Below are positions 10,288 to 20,167 of a stretch of 64,000 nt of DNA, one piece after another. Within the stretch, counting starts at the first letter, position 1. The number at the start of each line of letters is the position of its first letter. The notes beneath the pieces are model-generated. The model saw only the letters and a list, made by a program, of their open reading frames with translations. It made no database searches and was not told where the DNA came from. Origin of the DNA: Mugil cephalus (lineage: Eukaryota; Chordata; Actinopteri; Mugiliformes; Mugilidae); contig NC_061774.1 of NCBI RefSeq assembly GCF_022458985.1, positions 14,002,616-14,066,615 on the forward strand, read 5' to 3'. The translations under genes were made by a program, and so were the position numbers.

Positions 10288-12802
10288 ATGGAAGCTGTGG
10301 TTGGACTGATGCTGATGATACTTGGAGTCTCTCATGGTGAGATTTTCTACTTTTTCACAAGGCACTTTATTAACACTGGAGTGTAAACATAGCGGTAACA
10401 TGCAGCAATAGGATCAAGTGTATTAAAAAGTAAAGTTTAACTGGATTCTCAGTGACATGTAAATCAGCTCAAACATTCAAAACTCAAACACCAGTTGTGG
10501 GCTCTGTTTTCTTTTGGCAAATTCATTTTAGAAACAGTTGGAAACAATTGCATTCATGACACATTTAAAATACATTTTAATGACTTGGACCTAAATGCAT
10601 TTCAGTTTCATTCTGCAGTTATGCAAAAAAAAAAAACGCTCTTAAATAGTTCATGTTAGCATGAACTGTTTACATTATTTACAGTTCAGATATTTAATTT
10701 ATTTATTTGACATGTGTAAAAGCACTTGATGATCCCTGTCATTGTAGCTAAATGATGTTTTCAGGCACAACTTTAAAGTATCAGTTAAAATTTATCTATG
10801 GTTTGCATCATTTTGTATTTTTCTGGGTCAAGACCAACCAGAACGACATTAATAGTGACTCTTTTAAACAGTGAACACTACAACATCACCCTGAAGATAA
10901 AGCAGCTACCATTCATTTAATAATTTGCACTTGTGGTTTTCCTGCTTGACGTCTAAATGACCTTTGAAACCGGCTTCTGCTCAAAGGGAAATTAGTACGA
11001 GTTCAACGTTAAAGGTTTTCCATACCTGGCTGGAGCTGCACAACAAAAAGTGACATGCGTCAATGCATAGCTGAATGCGAAATATTTTTTTATTTTTTAT
11101 TTAATTATATTAACAGATCTAAATGCTTTCTTTTCCTTATTTCAATTCACAGGTGGAGAAACTTACTGTGATGGCAGACAGAGTGGAGCTCAGTGTTATG
11201 GAGCTTTGGGAGGAACTGTGGTCATCAGACTGATGGACAACGCCTCAGAAGTATATAGATGGGAAATGAAAAAGGGATCATCAGTAATATTAAAATGGTT
11301 AAACAAAACGATTGTAACTAATGTGATAAAAGACAGATCTGTCTTTAATCTCAGTGATGGAACATTTAGGATCAATGACCTGAGCAGGAATGACAGTGGT
11401 CAATATGATGTGAGAAGCTTTGACTCAAATGGAACAAAATTATCAGAACAGACTCTACAGTTGTTTGTTGAAGGTAAATTGTTTTCTTCTTGTGGGAAAT
11501 TAAGTCATATTTATAGATCTACTGTCCACACTTCATTGTGAGTCTACATAAAATATTTCATATTCTGCATGTGTCTGGATTTAGTTTCTTTCTGATTATT
11601 TATCAGATGATCAGGGAGATTTTCTAAAATTATTAAAAGTCATCTGTGTGTGTTTCTCTCAGCTCCGGTGTCCTCTGTCCATCTGGTCTCTGAGTGTCTG
11701 TCCCATGGAGAGAAGAGGGTGTCCTGCTCCTCTGATGGAGGGGACAGTCCTCAGTACAGCTGGACTCTGGATGGACACTCAGTGACAGACGCTGAGCTCC
11801 TCCCTGGAAATAATGAGACTAATGTCATCACTCTGAAACAAGACGTCTCAGGACATCTGGTCTGTTCAGTCAGGAATCACATCAATAGTGTCTCTACCTG
11901 TGGTGAGTGACAACATGGTGAGAAATAACTTGGTAATCATGTTGGTGTCATAACATCAGTCATAAATGATCTTTGTTTGTTCATAGGCTTCATAGTCATC
12001 AACTGCACCTTACCTAATGGGACACACATATCAGAGTGGGTGTTTGAAGCCAATAACACACTGTGTATTAACCCAACTACTGCCCCTACCACTGCCCCAA
12101 CTACTGCCCCTACCACTAGTTTGGGTAAGAACACTACCATAGTGTCAAATAAACCCTCCAATCAAAATTCGACCAGTGATGAACCGTGGTACATGAGTAA
12201 GTGAAACCTTTTTCTACTGTAGTAGATTCATTGACAGATTTTTCTCTTTTTGTATTTGTTTGTCTTCCTACAAAGACATGTATTGTTCTCTGACTTAAAG
12301 TCCATCTCTCTTGTGTCTTTTATCTTCCAACAGGCTTTTTCCCACTAATAGTTGGTGTATCCTCAGCCCTGGTCATTATCTTGGTTGTGGTCTTATCAGT
12401 CATCTGGGCTCTAAAGAAAAAGCAAAGAAACAACAAACCTAAAGGTACAAAACTAAACCTCCACTGATAACACTTAGTTAGATATGAAGCAAATCATTTG
12501 ACACACAAACTTGGCTGTTGCTACTGCAGACATTGAAGTACATGAATATTTTGTCTAAATATCTTAAATAGAACAAGTGTTTATCCCAAAATGTAAAACT
12601 ACTTCTTTAATAATTAACAGTTTATAACCTTTGTGTTTTTCCTTCCTGTTGCTCTACAGAGGAAGAAAATGACCAGGAATTAACCTACGCTGATGTCAGT
12701 ATCATGCAGCAACAGGGGAAGCAGACTGAGCAAAGGCCAGATGTGGAGGTGGAGTACGATCAAGTCAAGTTTTCACCACGACCCCAGCAGACTGAAACAT
12801 AA
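10288..12802 (+). CDS. Receptor gene B: complete CD2/SLAM-like ITIM receptor
   Basis: Six exons: 10288-10336, 11153-11473, 11663-11902, 11987-12196, 12334-12444, 12660-12802. All introns are GT-AG and phase 1, giving 357 residues. The signal peptide (1-16) has a Leu/Met-rich core. Residues 17-123 are a V-like Ig fold that keeps the DSGQY motif but lacks the B- and F-strand cysteines, as in CD2/SLAM V domains. Residues 124-203 are a C2-like domain with the core Cys-Trp-Cys pattern and an extra cysteine pair (SECLS, STCG). Residues 204-273 are a stalk with two cysteines, N-glycosylation sequons and Thr/Pro repeats. A transmembrane helix and KKKQRNNK anchor follow. The tail has LTYADV (Tyr320) and VEYDQV (Tyr343), both matching the ITIM consensus. 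The likely role is inhibitory signalling on leukocytes through SH2 phosphatases, inferred. Ligand is unknown; other Ig receptor families with the same plan are possible. Confidence 0.8.
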
Positions 12803-14650
12803 AATGAAGTGAGGAAGCCCTTGCATTTCTCCTTTTCTGTTTCACATCTTGACTCAACCGTCCCGACCACTTACCCAACAAGTGAGCACTCCTCTGTTTC
12901 TTTGCTTTCTATCGTTCTTTTCCTGTCTACCACCTTTTCATATGTAACTTGTCTCTTACTCTACTCTTACTCTTACCCATCCGTCTGTCTGGGTCAGTGT
13001 TTACCACCTGGAATTCACAGACTTAATTGGCTGAGTGGTGTCACGTGGGATGACTTGACTCTCATGAAATTGCTCCACTGAGTTTCCTCATCCACTAACC
13101 ACTACCGAAATCTGCACCGGTGAAAACAAGTCAAGCGTCCTGGTTTGAAATCAAACCCCCACTGTTCTGGCTGTAGGTCCGGGTCCGTATGGGACTTCTA
13201 CTGGATCACTCTGTTAGTGATCAGTGCTTTAAACCATTCAGAAAGAGCAAAAAGAAAGAAAAGGTTGTTGGGCCTGCAAGCCTGAGTGGGGCCTGTATGG
13301 TTCAACTACAGCATGACCTCAGGAAAGATGCAGAAAATTTAAACAAAGGGAGTCCTAAAAAAGACTCTCTTTCCCATCATTCACTGTGGCATTCAATCCT
13401 TGGCTCTCGGACACCTGCACCCTCATTGCTTCCGGCTGCAACTTTCGCTGCTGTGGGAGGTACAACAGTAATGTTGCTTTTCTTTTCTCAACAAGGCCAT
13501 TTGTTCTTTATCATGCTGGCCCGATTGCTTAAGCGAGCCTTGTAAGAGGCTCAAAGTCTGGGCTGAGATAATTAGTATAGTGTACGGTTTTTATTTCGCG
13601 TTTGTGAAACTTTTAAGTGCTGCATATTTTGTTGTCGGTCCTCCAATACCTGACCAAGCAAACTGCTGGCTCAGCTATTGTGTGATATTGTTGTAATTAT
13701 CAGCTGTAGTGACGATCCCTCCCTCTTTCTCCATTTCTCTCTCTCTCTCGTACACACACATCCTCCACACACACCGCTCTGCATCTGCCGTAAGCTTGGC
13801 TCTTAACGAGACGCCATCTTGGCTCAGCAGAAGCGCCGTAGTCTACGTTACTCTGTTGCCATCTTGGCCACGTCTCTCCCTTGACGTCGCCTTTCTCTCT
13901 CTATCTCCGTCCTCCGCGCATACACACACATGCGCACACACATACACACATCACTAATGCTATTGCTATTACTTGTTTGTTGCATGTCGTAGTTAGTAAC
14001 TTCATATTTAGAATTAATGGTGGAATTTTAACAGAGTTTATAGTATTTAATGTTATTGTAAGATAATCACTGCTTGTAATAAATCCTTTAATAATTTCAT
14101 CCGTCATTGTGGTGTTTTTTGTGATTATACACTGTGATATTATGACAGTCAGTGCTCGAACGCACACTTCAAGCCTGTTTTTGAGACTGTTTCTTTATTA
14201 GGCAATTTGATTCTTGGGCCCTGGAAACAAGGTGGTGCCCCAAAGTAGTGCATGTAGTAACTATTTATAGATGTGGATTATTTCCCTTAATATTAAACTG
14301 CCAAGAGCCAAATTGTGCCCCCTACTGGAGTCCAACAGTGTCTACAGGATGATCACTGACCACATGTACTCATACCACATGTTACAGTTATTATTCATAA
14401 ATAAAACTGACATTGACATAAATGAATATTGCTCAGTTGTGTAGTAGTCTATACTGTAACAGAGGACACTGACATCATAAAATACCTTAACATGGACTTC
14501 ACTGTTACAGTGTCGGTGTAGCATCCAGTTTTTGTTCATCTGGTCTAAACAGATCACACAATACTAACCCATGAATGAACTGGACAACTGAATGATATAA
14601 ATAAAAACTATAAAATACCATATTAACATCATCATTATGTTGTCACTTTA
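12803..14650. repeat. A-type 3' flank, second copy
   Basis: Homologous to 1438-3440 after gene A, including the CA-rich pyrimidine tract (about 13735-13955) and a 118-codon open frame at 13189-13545 that matches the A copy. No recognised gene. The match ends near 14650, after which the sequence is unrelated to the A flank until about 19316. Confidence 0.75.
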
Positions 14651-14800
14651 CTGTAAAAAAATAAAATAAAATATAAATAAAATATGTTCACAAATGTATC
14701 GTAATTTTACAAATATTTTTTTCAACTTTAAAATACTTTAAAAAAGTTTTAAAAAATCATTTAAAAATTACTGAGGAATTAATAGTAAAATAACTAGGCT

Positions 14801-14802
<2 letters not shown>

Positions 14803-14834
<32 letters not shown>

Positions 14835-14864
14835 ACAACACACACAACACACTCACACACACAA
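14803..14864. repeat. GT microsatellite followed by inverted CA-rich tract
   Basis: About 15 GT dinucleotides (14803-14833) run directly into an imperfect CACAACACACACAACACAC tract, so the two halves could pair as a hairpin. It lies at the left edge of the block unique to the B-C interval. Confidence 0.9.
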
Positions 14865-14952
14865 AATCTTATGTAAATCACAACGTCCCAAATTATTTCA
14901 CAGCATGTCTGAAGACGGGTCCTTGGATAGTCGACAGAATAATGGTTTGAGG

Positions 14953-15012
14953 ATGAAGAAGAAAAAAGAAGAAAAGAATAAATAAGAAGAAGAAGAAGAA
15001 GAAGAAAAGAAG
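14953..15012. repeat. GAA-rich purine microsatellite
   Basis: Imperfect GAA/GAAAA repeats of about 60 bp. The reverse strand reads as long Phe/Ser/Leu open frames that are not coding. Confidence 0.9.
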
Positions 15013-16364
15013 ATATAAGAGAGACATGCCATTGGCTGTTGGGACACTGAACATCTTAACAAGTTTAACGACCACCATGCGGGGGTTCCCGTTTGGTCAC
15101 AGAAACTTGGAGCAAACAGCAACTTATGTCGAGGCTGGAGGAAGGACGAAGGCAGAAGGCAAGTATCAAACTGAAGCTTAGTGGTATTAGCTTTATTTAC
15201 CACCATGCCTCTGACTTTACTCAGTCGACAAAACGAATCCGCTAGCATGTCGTCAATTGAAATGTTAGCTAACTATGATGACAAATGTATGGCCAGCGGC
15301 GGCGTCTGCCAGTGTTAGTCATAGATATATATCTATGAGTGTTAGTAGTCAGCCAGACCAACCACTTTTTATTTTATTTACACTAACGTTAGCTTAGCAC
15401 TTAACAGTCAGTCATTACGTTTACTTTTGTGAACTAACTGACACAGGCGGAGAGAAAGAGGAACAACATTTGTTTAGAGCTGCAACAATGAACAATAATG
15501 GATTATTAACCCTCTTCTACATTTTCACTAGTTTTTTTGGCCATAACCTTTACTATGTCACTTCAAATGGCATGATTTCTGGCTAGGATAGGAAGCTGGA
15601 TTTTATGTAACGTGTCAAAATGTCAAAGTCTTCTTTCCACGCAGACTGCTCCTACTCCTCCACTTGCAGGTGTCGCTAATAAGCCTTTTGAAGTGTATTT
15701 TCTTCCAAACAAGAGACAACAAATGTTTTATAAATGATACTGGTAATGGTTTATTTCAACCAGTTACTCTTTCTTAATTTCTTCTGAAAATATTTTCATC
15801 TTCCTCTTGCCTCTCACAAATATAGGAGGAGTGACCTACTCTGTCTTTGTCAAGGTTTTTCAAGGTTTTTCAAATTTTAATGTTGGTGCAACACTAGTCA
15901 GTGGTCAACATGAAATTCAAAACAATAGGCACACAGTCCCCCCATTCAAGGACAGGTAAGTACCAGCCATTATGGAAATGAGTGACCCCAGTTTCTGGTC
16001 AAACAAGTTTCGGGTGGATGGTACCCACAGAGTTTTTCTTATTTAAACCTCAATTTCCCACTAGTTTATCAGAACTGAAGAAGCTATTCGGATGAGTGGC
16101 GAAACGTCTTCAAGAAATTCTACAAGTCCAGCTGATCTTATTCAACGCTTTTTTAGATTACCATGACCTGGATGACTGAGAAACTTCACAGACATATCAA
16201 AACAATACTGAGAAATATGTAAAGGATAAGCTAACAATCATCTTCTAGTTTATTGAGGGGAGATCTGCTAACACAGTTTAGGTCGACTATTTCACAACCA
16301 ATAGCATTTATTTTGATTTTGGCAAGTTTCATGATTCATCATTGTTTTTTCTTTCTCTCTGCAG
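15013..16364. other. DNA upstream of the SAM-like gene; includes an interspersed repeat
   Basis: No clear coding exon. Around 16070-16200 lies a segment with GGATGAGTGGCGAAACGTCT and, further on, TTAGATTACCATGACCTGGA, a motif pair I associate with a widespread teleost interspersed repeat; class not assigned. CpG-containing DNA at 15040-15260 could hold a first exon or promoter, unproven. Confidence 0.35.
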
Positions 16365-18163
16365 ATAAGTGGTGAGAGTTGATATCATGTCATAAACTGG
16401 TGGTTAAGAACTCCACTCCTTTCCATGCTGAACTGTACAGTGAAGCAGTGCACTCCACAGTAGGAGAAACCTTAGTCAAAGAACCCAATGTTGAGCAGCT
16501 ACCGAGATGCAGTGGAAAGGCACTCAGTACAAAAAGGGACTTTTCTGTGTTTAAACCAAGGTGAGGCACTTGAATTCAGACAGACTGAGCTCATGCTTGT
16601 GATGCAGGACCAGCATGTATAATTTATTGTTACACCTCATGATGTGTCCTATATGCCAGCATTTGCATTGTATGAAGTGCAACAAGCAAGGAAGAGCATG
16701 AAATGTTGGAAGCCTGAGCGGAAACTAGATTATTACCATTTGCATGTGTACAAGCTTTGTGGGACAAGAGTAATTTCACTTAAGCATAGCATTGTTGACT
16801 CAGAGTAATCTGGATTTTGAAAGATTAAAATCTGACAGTAACAGTATTTTCATCCCCTCAGGAGGACTAACTCCTAGTCATGGATGCAGAGAGTCCACTT
16901 CTGTCTTTCATCAAATCAATGCCTAAACTCCGAGACCCTGAGCCTTTGCTGGAGCATCTGCAATGTTTAGGAGTTGAGTACTTGGAGGACCTGAGCTACC
17001 TGCAGGAGAGTGACCTCCTTTCTATCCTGAGACCAGTTGAAGCCAAGAAACGTCTGTCACTGCTCAAAACGACAAGTATGTGTTTCAGTTTGTACAGAAT
17101 AAACTTTCACATTAAAAGTACACATAGTCAAAATCTACTTATTAGGTCCACCTGTACTAATCAATGCAGTCCAATACAGCAGTTCTACTTTGAATTATAC
17201 TTCAAAGAATCTTTTTTTGAAAAAGGTGATGACTACACACCGCACCTTGTTCATCATTAATTTCATAGTGGGTCTTAGTGGTGGTGTACTGCATTATATT
17301 GAGAAAGGAACAGTTTAAAATATATCAATGACTACTGAGGATATAATTATGTAAGGTAATAATATACCCGGATTGAGCTGTGTGATGTCTGTGTTTAAAT
17401 ATTACTACTATCTGTCCTTTAATAAGGCCAACAACATGTCTTGGAAGTCCTCCAAGCAGCCAGAGCAAACAACAGTTGAGCAGAGCCAGTACCGGTACAA
17501 GTCCAGTAACACAGTCTGATGAGATGCCTCTCTCTGGTGAGTACATGCATCTGTTGCACACAGTTACTCTTTTGGGTTAGATGGGCTGAAAAATAATAGA
17601 ATCTACCTGTAACTTACTGTAATATAGTACGATCAGCAGGAGTGAATTGACAGTGTGCTTATAAATCAGTATCATCAGTTGGGTCTATCTTCTCTAGATT
17701 CTGATTCAGTAGCAAATGACACACAACTAATGATGGGATGGAATGAACACATGATATTTTATCACAATGTACAGAAACAAATGACTTTTGTATCCAGCAG
17801 TAGCGATAGTTCCCCCAACAACAGTATGTTGTTCATTTAGTTCCCATGTATAGTCAGTCTGGTGTGTATTTTGTAGTGTGTTATGTTATCTCGCAAGCTT
17901 GTCTGTCCCAAAGCAACGGTGTCATCTAGAGTGGGACTCGTGTGACTGCTGTGGTGTTGAAAAAGGCTGTATCTTGCACCTTTATCGTGGTTCTGCCTCT
18001 TAAACTGTTATTAGCTGTTATTATTTAATAACCACTAATGTTTTCTGTCTTCTCTTCAGGTGGTTACAGCTCAGAAACAGCAACTTCACTACGGTCAACA
18101 AGTAGTTTAAGTATGGACACCACACCTCATCAACTGTATAGAGTATGGATTAATTTCCAGTGA
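16365..18163 (+). CDS. Candidate small gene with a SAM-like helical domain
   Basis: Proposed exons are 16365-16560 (non-coding; acceptor CTGCAG, donor GTGAGG), 16862-17079 (ATG at 16880), 17427-17536, 17698-17823 and 18060-18163 (TGA at 18161). AATAAA follows at 18397-18402. The product would be 179 residues. Residues about 20-65 form short amphipathic helices ending in LRPVEAKKRLSLL, like SAM domains that end in a Lys/Arg-rich helix. The rest is Ser/Thr-rich and apparently disordered (SSSSDSSPNN, SSETATSLRSTSS). Exon 17427-17536 needs a phase-2 donor. The good GTATGT at 17076 is phase 1, while the weaker GTGTTT at 17080 is phase 2 and makes the total divisible by three. The gene may therefore be real, use a weak donor, or carry a one-base error. 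I do not recognise the protein. It lies inside the array on the same strand but is unrelated to the receptors. Confidence 0.45.
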
Positions 18164-18472
18164 GGTTTCAACAAGTTTCTAATCAGTGTTGTGGAAGTAT
18201 GGTGACTTGACCAGGTTATGGATGCCTTGTATGTAAATTGGTAACTCAACTATTTTTTTTACTTTTTTTTAATTTTTACTTTTTTCTTTCATTACCAGTT
18301 CAGTTCAATTTTCTTGTTTTTCTTGTTTCAGAACCAGTCATTTTAATTTAATTGATTTTTGAATATTGCTGTAATAATGGTTACCTGCTACAGTTGAATA
18401 AAAATACGAAGAACGGGAAATTGTAGCTGTTCATGTTCAGCTTGGTCTCTCTCTCTCTCTTTTTTTTTTTGG
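18164..18472. other. 3' untranslated and downstream DNA of the SAM-like gene
   Basis: AT-rich, with a poly(A) signal AATAAA at 18397-18402 and a CT/T tract near 18448-18470. No other feature seen. Confidence 0.4.
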
Positions 18473-19030
18473 GACATGTTTTGAAAAGATCAAATTATTG
18501 TTGTATACTGTTATATTACATCTAATATAGTCATATACAGCCTTTTAAATAAAATAATGCCATTAAAACCAACTAATAAGAGCACATTTCTGTAACTTTA
18601 AGCATTATTATTCATATTACAATGTTAATTTGCCATCTTTATCTGTAATTTCAGTATTTTAAAATGTAAAATGTTTGTGATTAAATGTTAAAAACAATGT
18701 AAAAGAATGAAATATCCATTCGATGTTTTCTATAATTAACAGTTGGTTCTTGCAATCTAACCAAATATCTAGTTTTGCAACAGTTTTTTGACATGTTTTG
18801 AAAGATGAATCACATTATTTTGTGTCATATACTGTTATATTACATCAAATATAAAGTAATATACAATCTCTTCCTATAAAAAAGTAATTAAAACCAACTA
18901 ATAACAGCACATTTCTGTAAATTTAAGCATTATTATTCGTAATACAATATTTATTTACCATATTTCTCGGTAATTTAATTGTTTTAAAATGTGAAAATGT
19001 TTCTAATTATATGTTAAAACAACCTGAAAA
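18473..19030. repeat. Diverged local tandem duplication, about 310-bp period
   Basis: The segment 18473-18710 and the segment 18790-19030 share GACATGTTTTGAAA, CATATACTGTTATATTACATC and AAAACCAACTAATA.CAGCACA blocks in the same order, with later divergence. No coding potential. Function unknown. Confidence 0.7.
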
Positions 19031-19185
19031 TAAGGCAAAATCCTTTTAAAATTACAAGTATTAACTATTTTAATTACGGAAAATAACTTTTTTTTATGAG
19101 AAAGTAATTTTCAGTTATTTTACAGTATTTTTATGGCGCCCCTGCTGCCAGAAATTAACTGTTTTTTTTAAGGATTTTTTTGTTT

Positions 19186-19333
19186 TGTCCTTTATCTTTC
19201 AAACTGGACATTTGCCAGTAATGGCTGGTGTACTCTCAGACCTGCTCATTTTCTTGGATGTTGACTTTATGGTTAATTGTAAAAAAAAAAAAAAAAAAAA
19301 AAAGGAAAGAAACCATAACGGTACAAAAATAAA
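19186..19333 (+). pseudogene. Fossil transmembrane exon of a receptor unit
   Basis: The reading resembles the receptor transmembrane exon (GHLP..AGVLS.LLIFL), preceded by a degraded acceptor in which the CAACAG of intact genes reads AAACTG, so it cannot splice normally. The basic anchor codons have become a run of about 22 A, followed by GGAAAGAAACC and a donor-like GGTAC. The neighbouring 19316-19400 matches the ghost unit at 3455-3530. A lost receptor copy between B and C is the best explanation. Confidence 0.75.
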
Positions 19334-19639
19334 CTAATTTCCTCACTCAGTGGGTGCATAGTTCAGGCTTTTTGTTGTATTTATACAACAACATTCTGGA
19401 CAATGCACATAACTGCTGGTAAGAGGAACCACTTGGCTAAATAAGATGCATATAAACAACCTCGCATGGCCACCACTATGAGGTCCTATAAAAAGCTCAT
19501 TGTTTCCTGCTTCTGAGGACGGTCAGACAGAGTTACGGTCATGAAATACGAATCAGTTTTTTATCAGTTATTTATTGAAGCTACTTGGAGTAATAATCTC
19601 TTAACCCGCTGACATTTTGAACACAGACTAACTTTGATG

Positions 19640-19900
19640 TCTGATCAGAGCTCAACAAAAACTCATCATAAGTGTGAGGTCTCCCTCTGCTGGCTGACAG
19701 AGAAGTTACTCTGACTTTTTACAATCTGATGTTTACCTCCTGAGACTCTACATCCTCAAAAAGGGACATTAAGTTTTAGGTTTGTGGAAGCTGCTTCATT
19801 CTGCTTCATTTAAAGTTGTCGTCTTGTTACTAGTTGGTCATTTCTGCAGCCAATCACGGAACAAAAAATAAGAAGCTATAGCTTCACTTGTCAGCATAGA
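19640..19900. repeat. Unit-upstream block shared with the ghost unit
   Basis: Matches 4370-4560, for example AAGTGTGAGGTCTCCCTCTG and CTGCTTCATTCTGCTTCATT. It leads directly into the gene C promoter here, whereas at the ghost copy the promoter is gone. Confidence 0.65.
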
Positions 19901-19969
19901 GGGATGTTTCCTTCTCTTCCACTCAGTCCATCACACAGAAAAGTCCACTTGTTGTACGCTAGGCTAAAA

Positions 19970-20017
19970 GAGGAAGTAAAACTGATATCACTTCCTTTCT
20001 TGTTCTCGTGTATAAAG
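19970..20017 (+). promoter_or_regulatory. Promoter of receptor gene C
   Basis: GAGGAAGT (19970-19977), CACTTCCT (19989-19996) and TATAAAG (20011-20017), about 150 bp before the ATG. Same element order as the other units. Confidence 0.6.
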
Positions 20018-20167
20018 GGATCATCGCTCTGCTTGGTCAGAGTTTTCAAACGTTCTGATGCCGATCACTGACTTTTTTCTGTTCAGAGCAAGTGTTTCAT
20101 TTTGATGTTAGTAGATAAAGTTTGAAAGCTGCTGAGTGACTCAACAGAGTCTGAACAGAGAGGAGAC

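Noticed and set aside
12660-12802. Tail motifs as SLAM-type ITSM (TxYxxV/I)
   Set aside because: In LTYADV the Thr is at -1 and Leu at -2 from Tyr, and VEYDQV has Val at -2. Both fit ITIM, not ITSM.
14893-15248. Minus-strand Phe/Ser-rich open frames
   Set aside because: They read the reverse of the GAA microsatellite.
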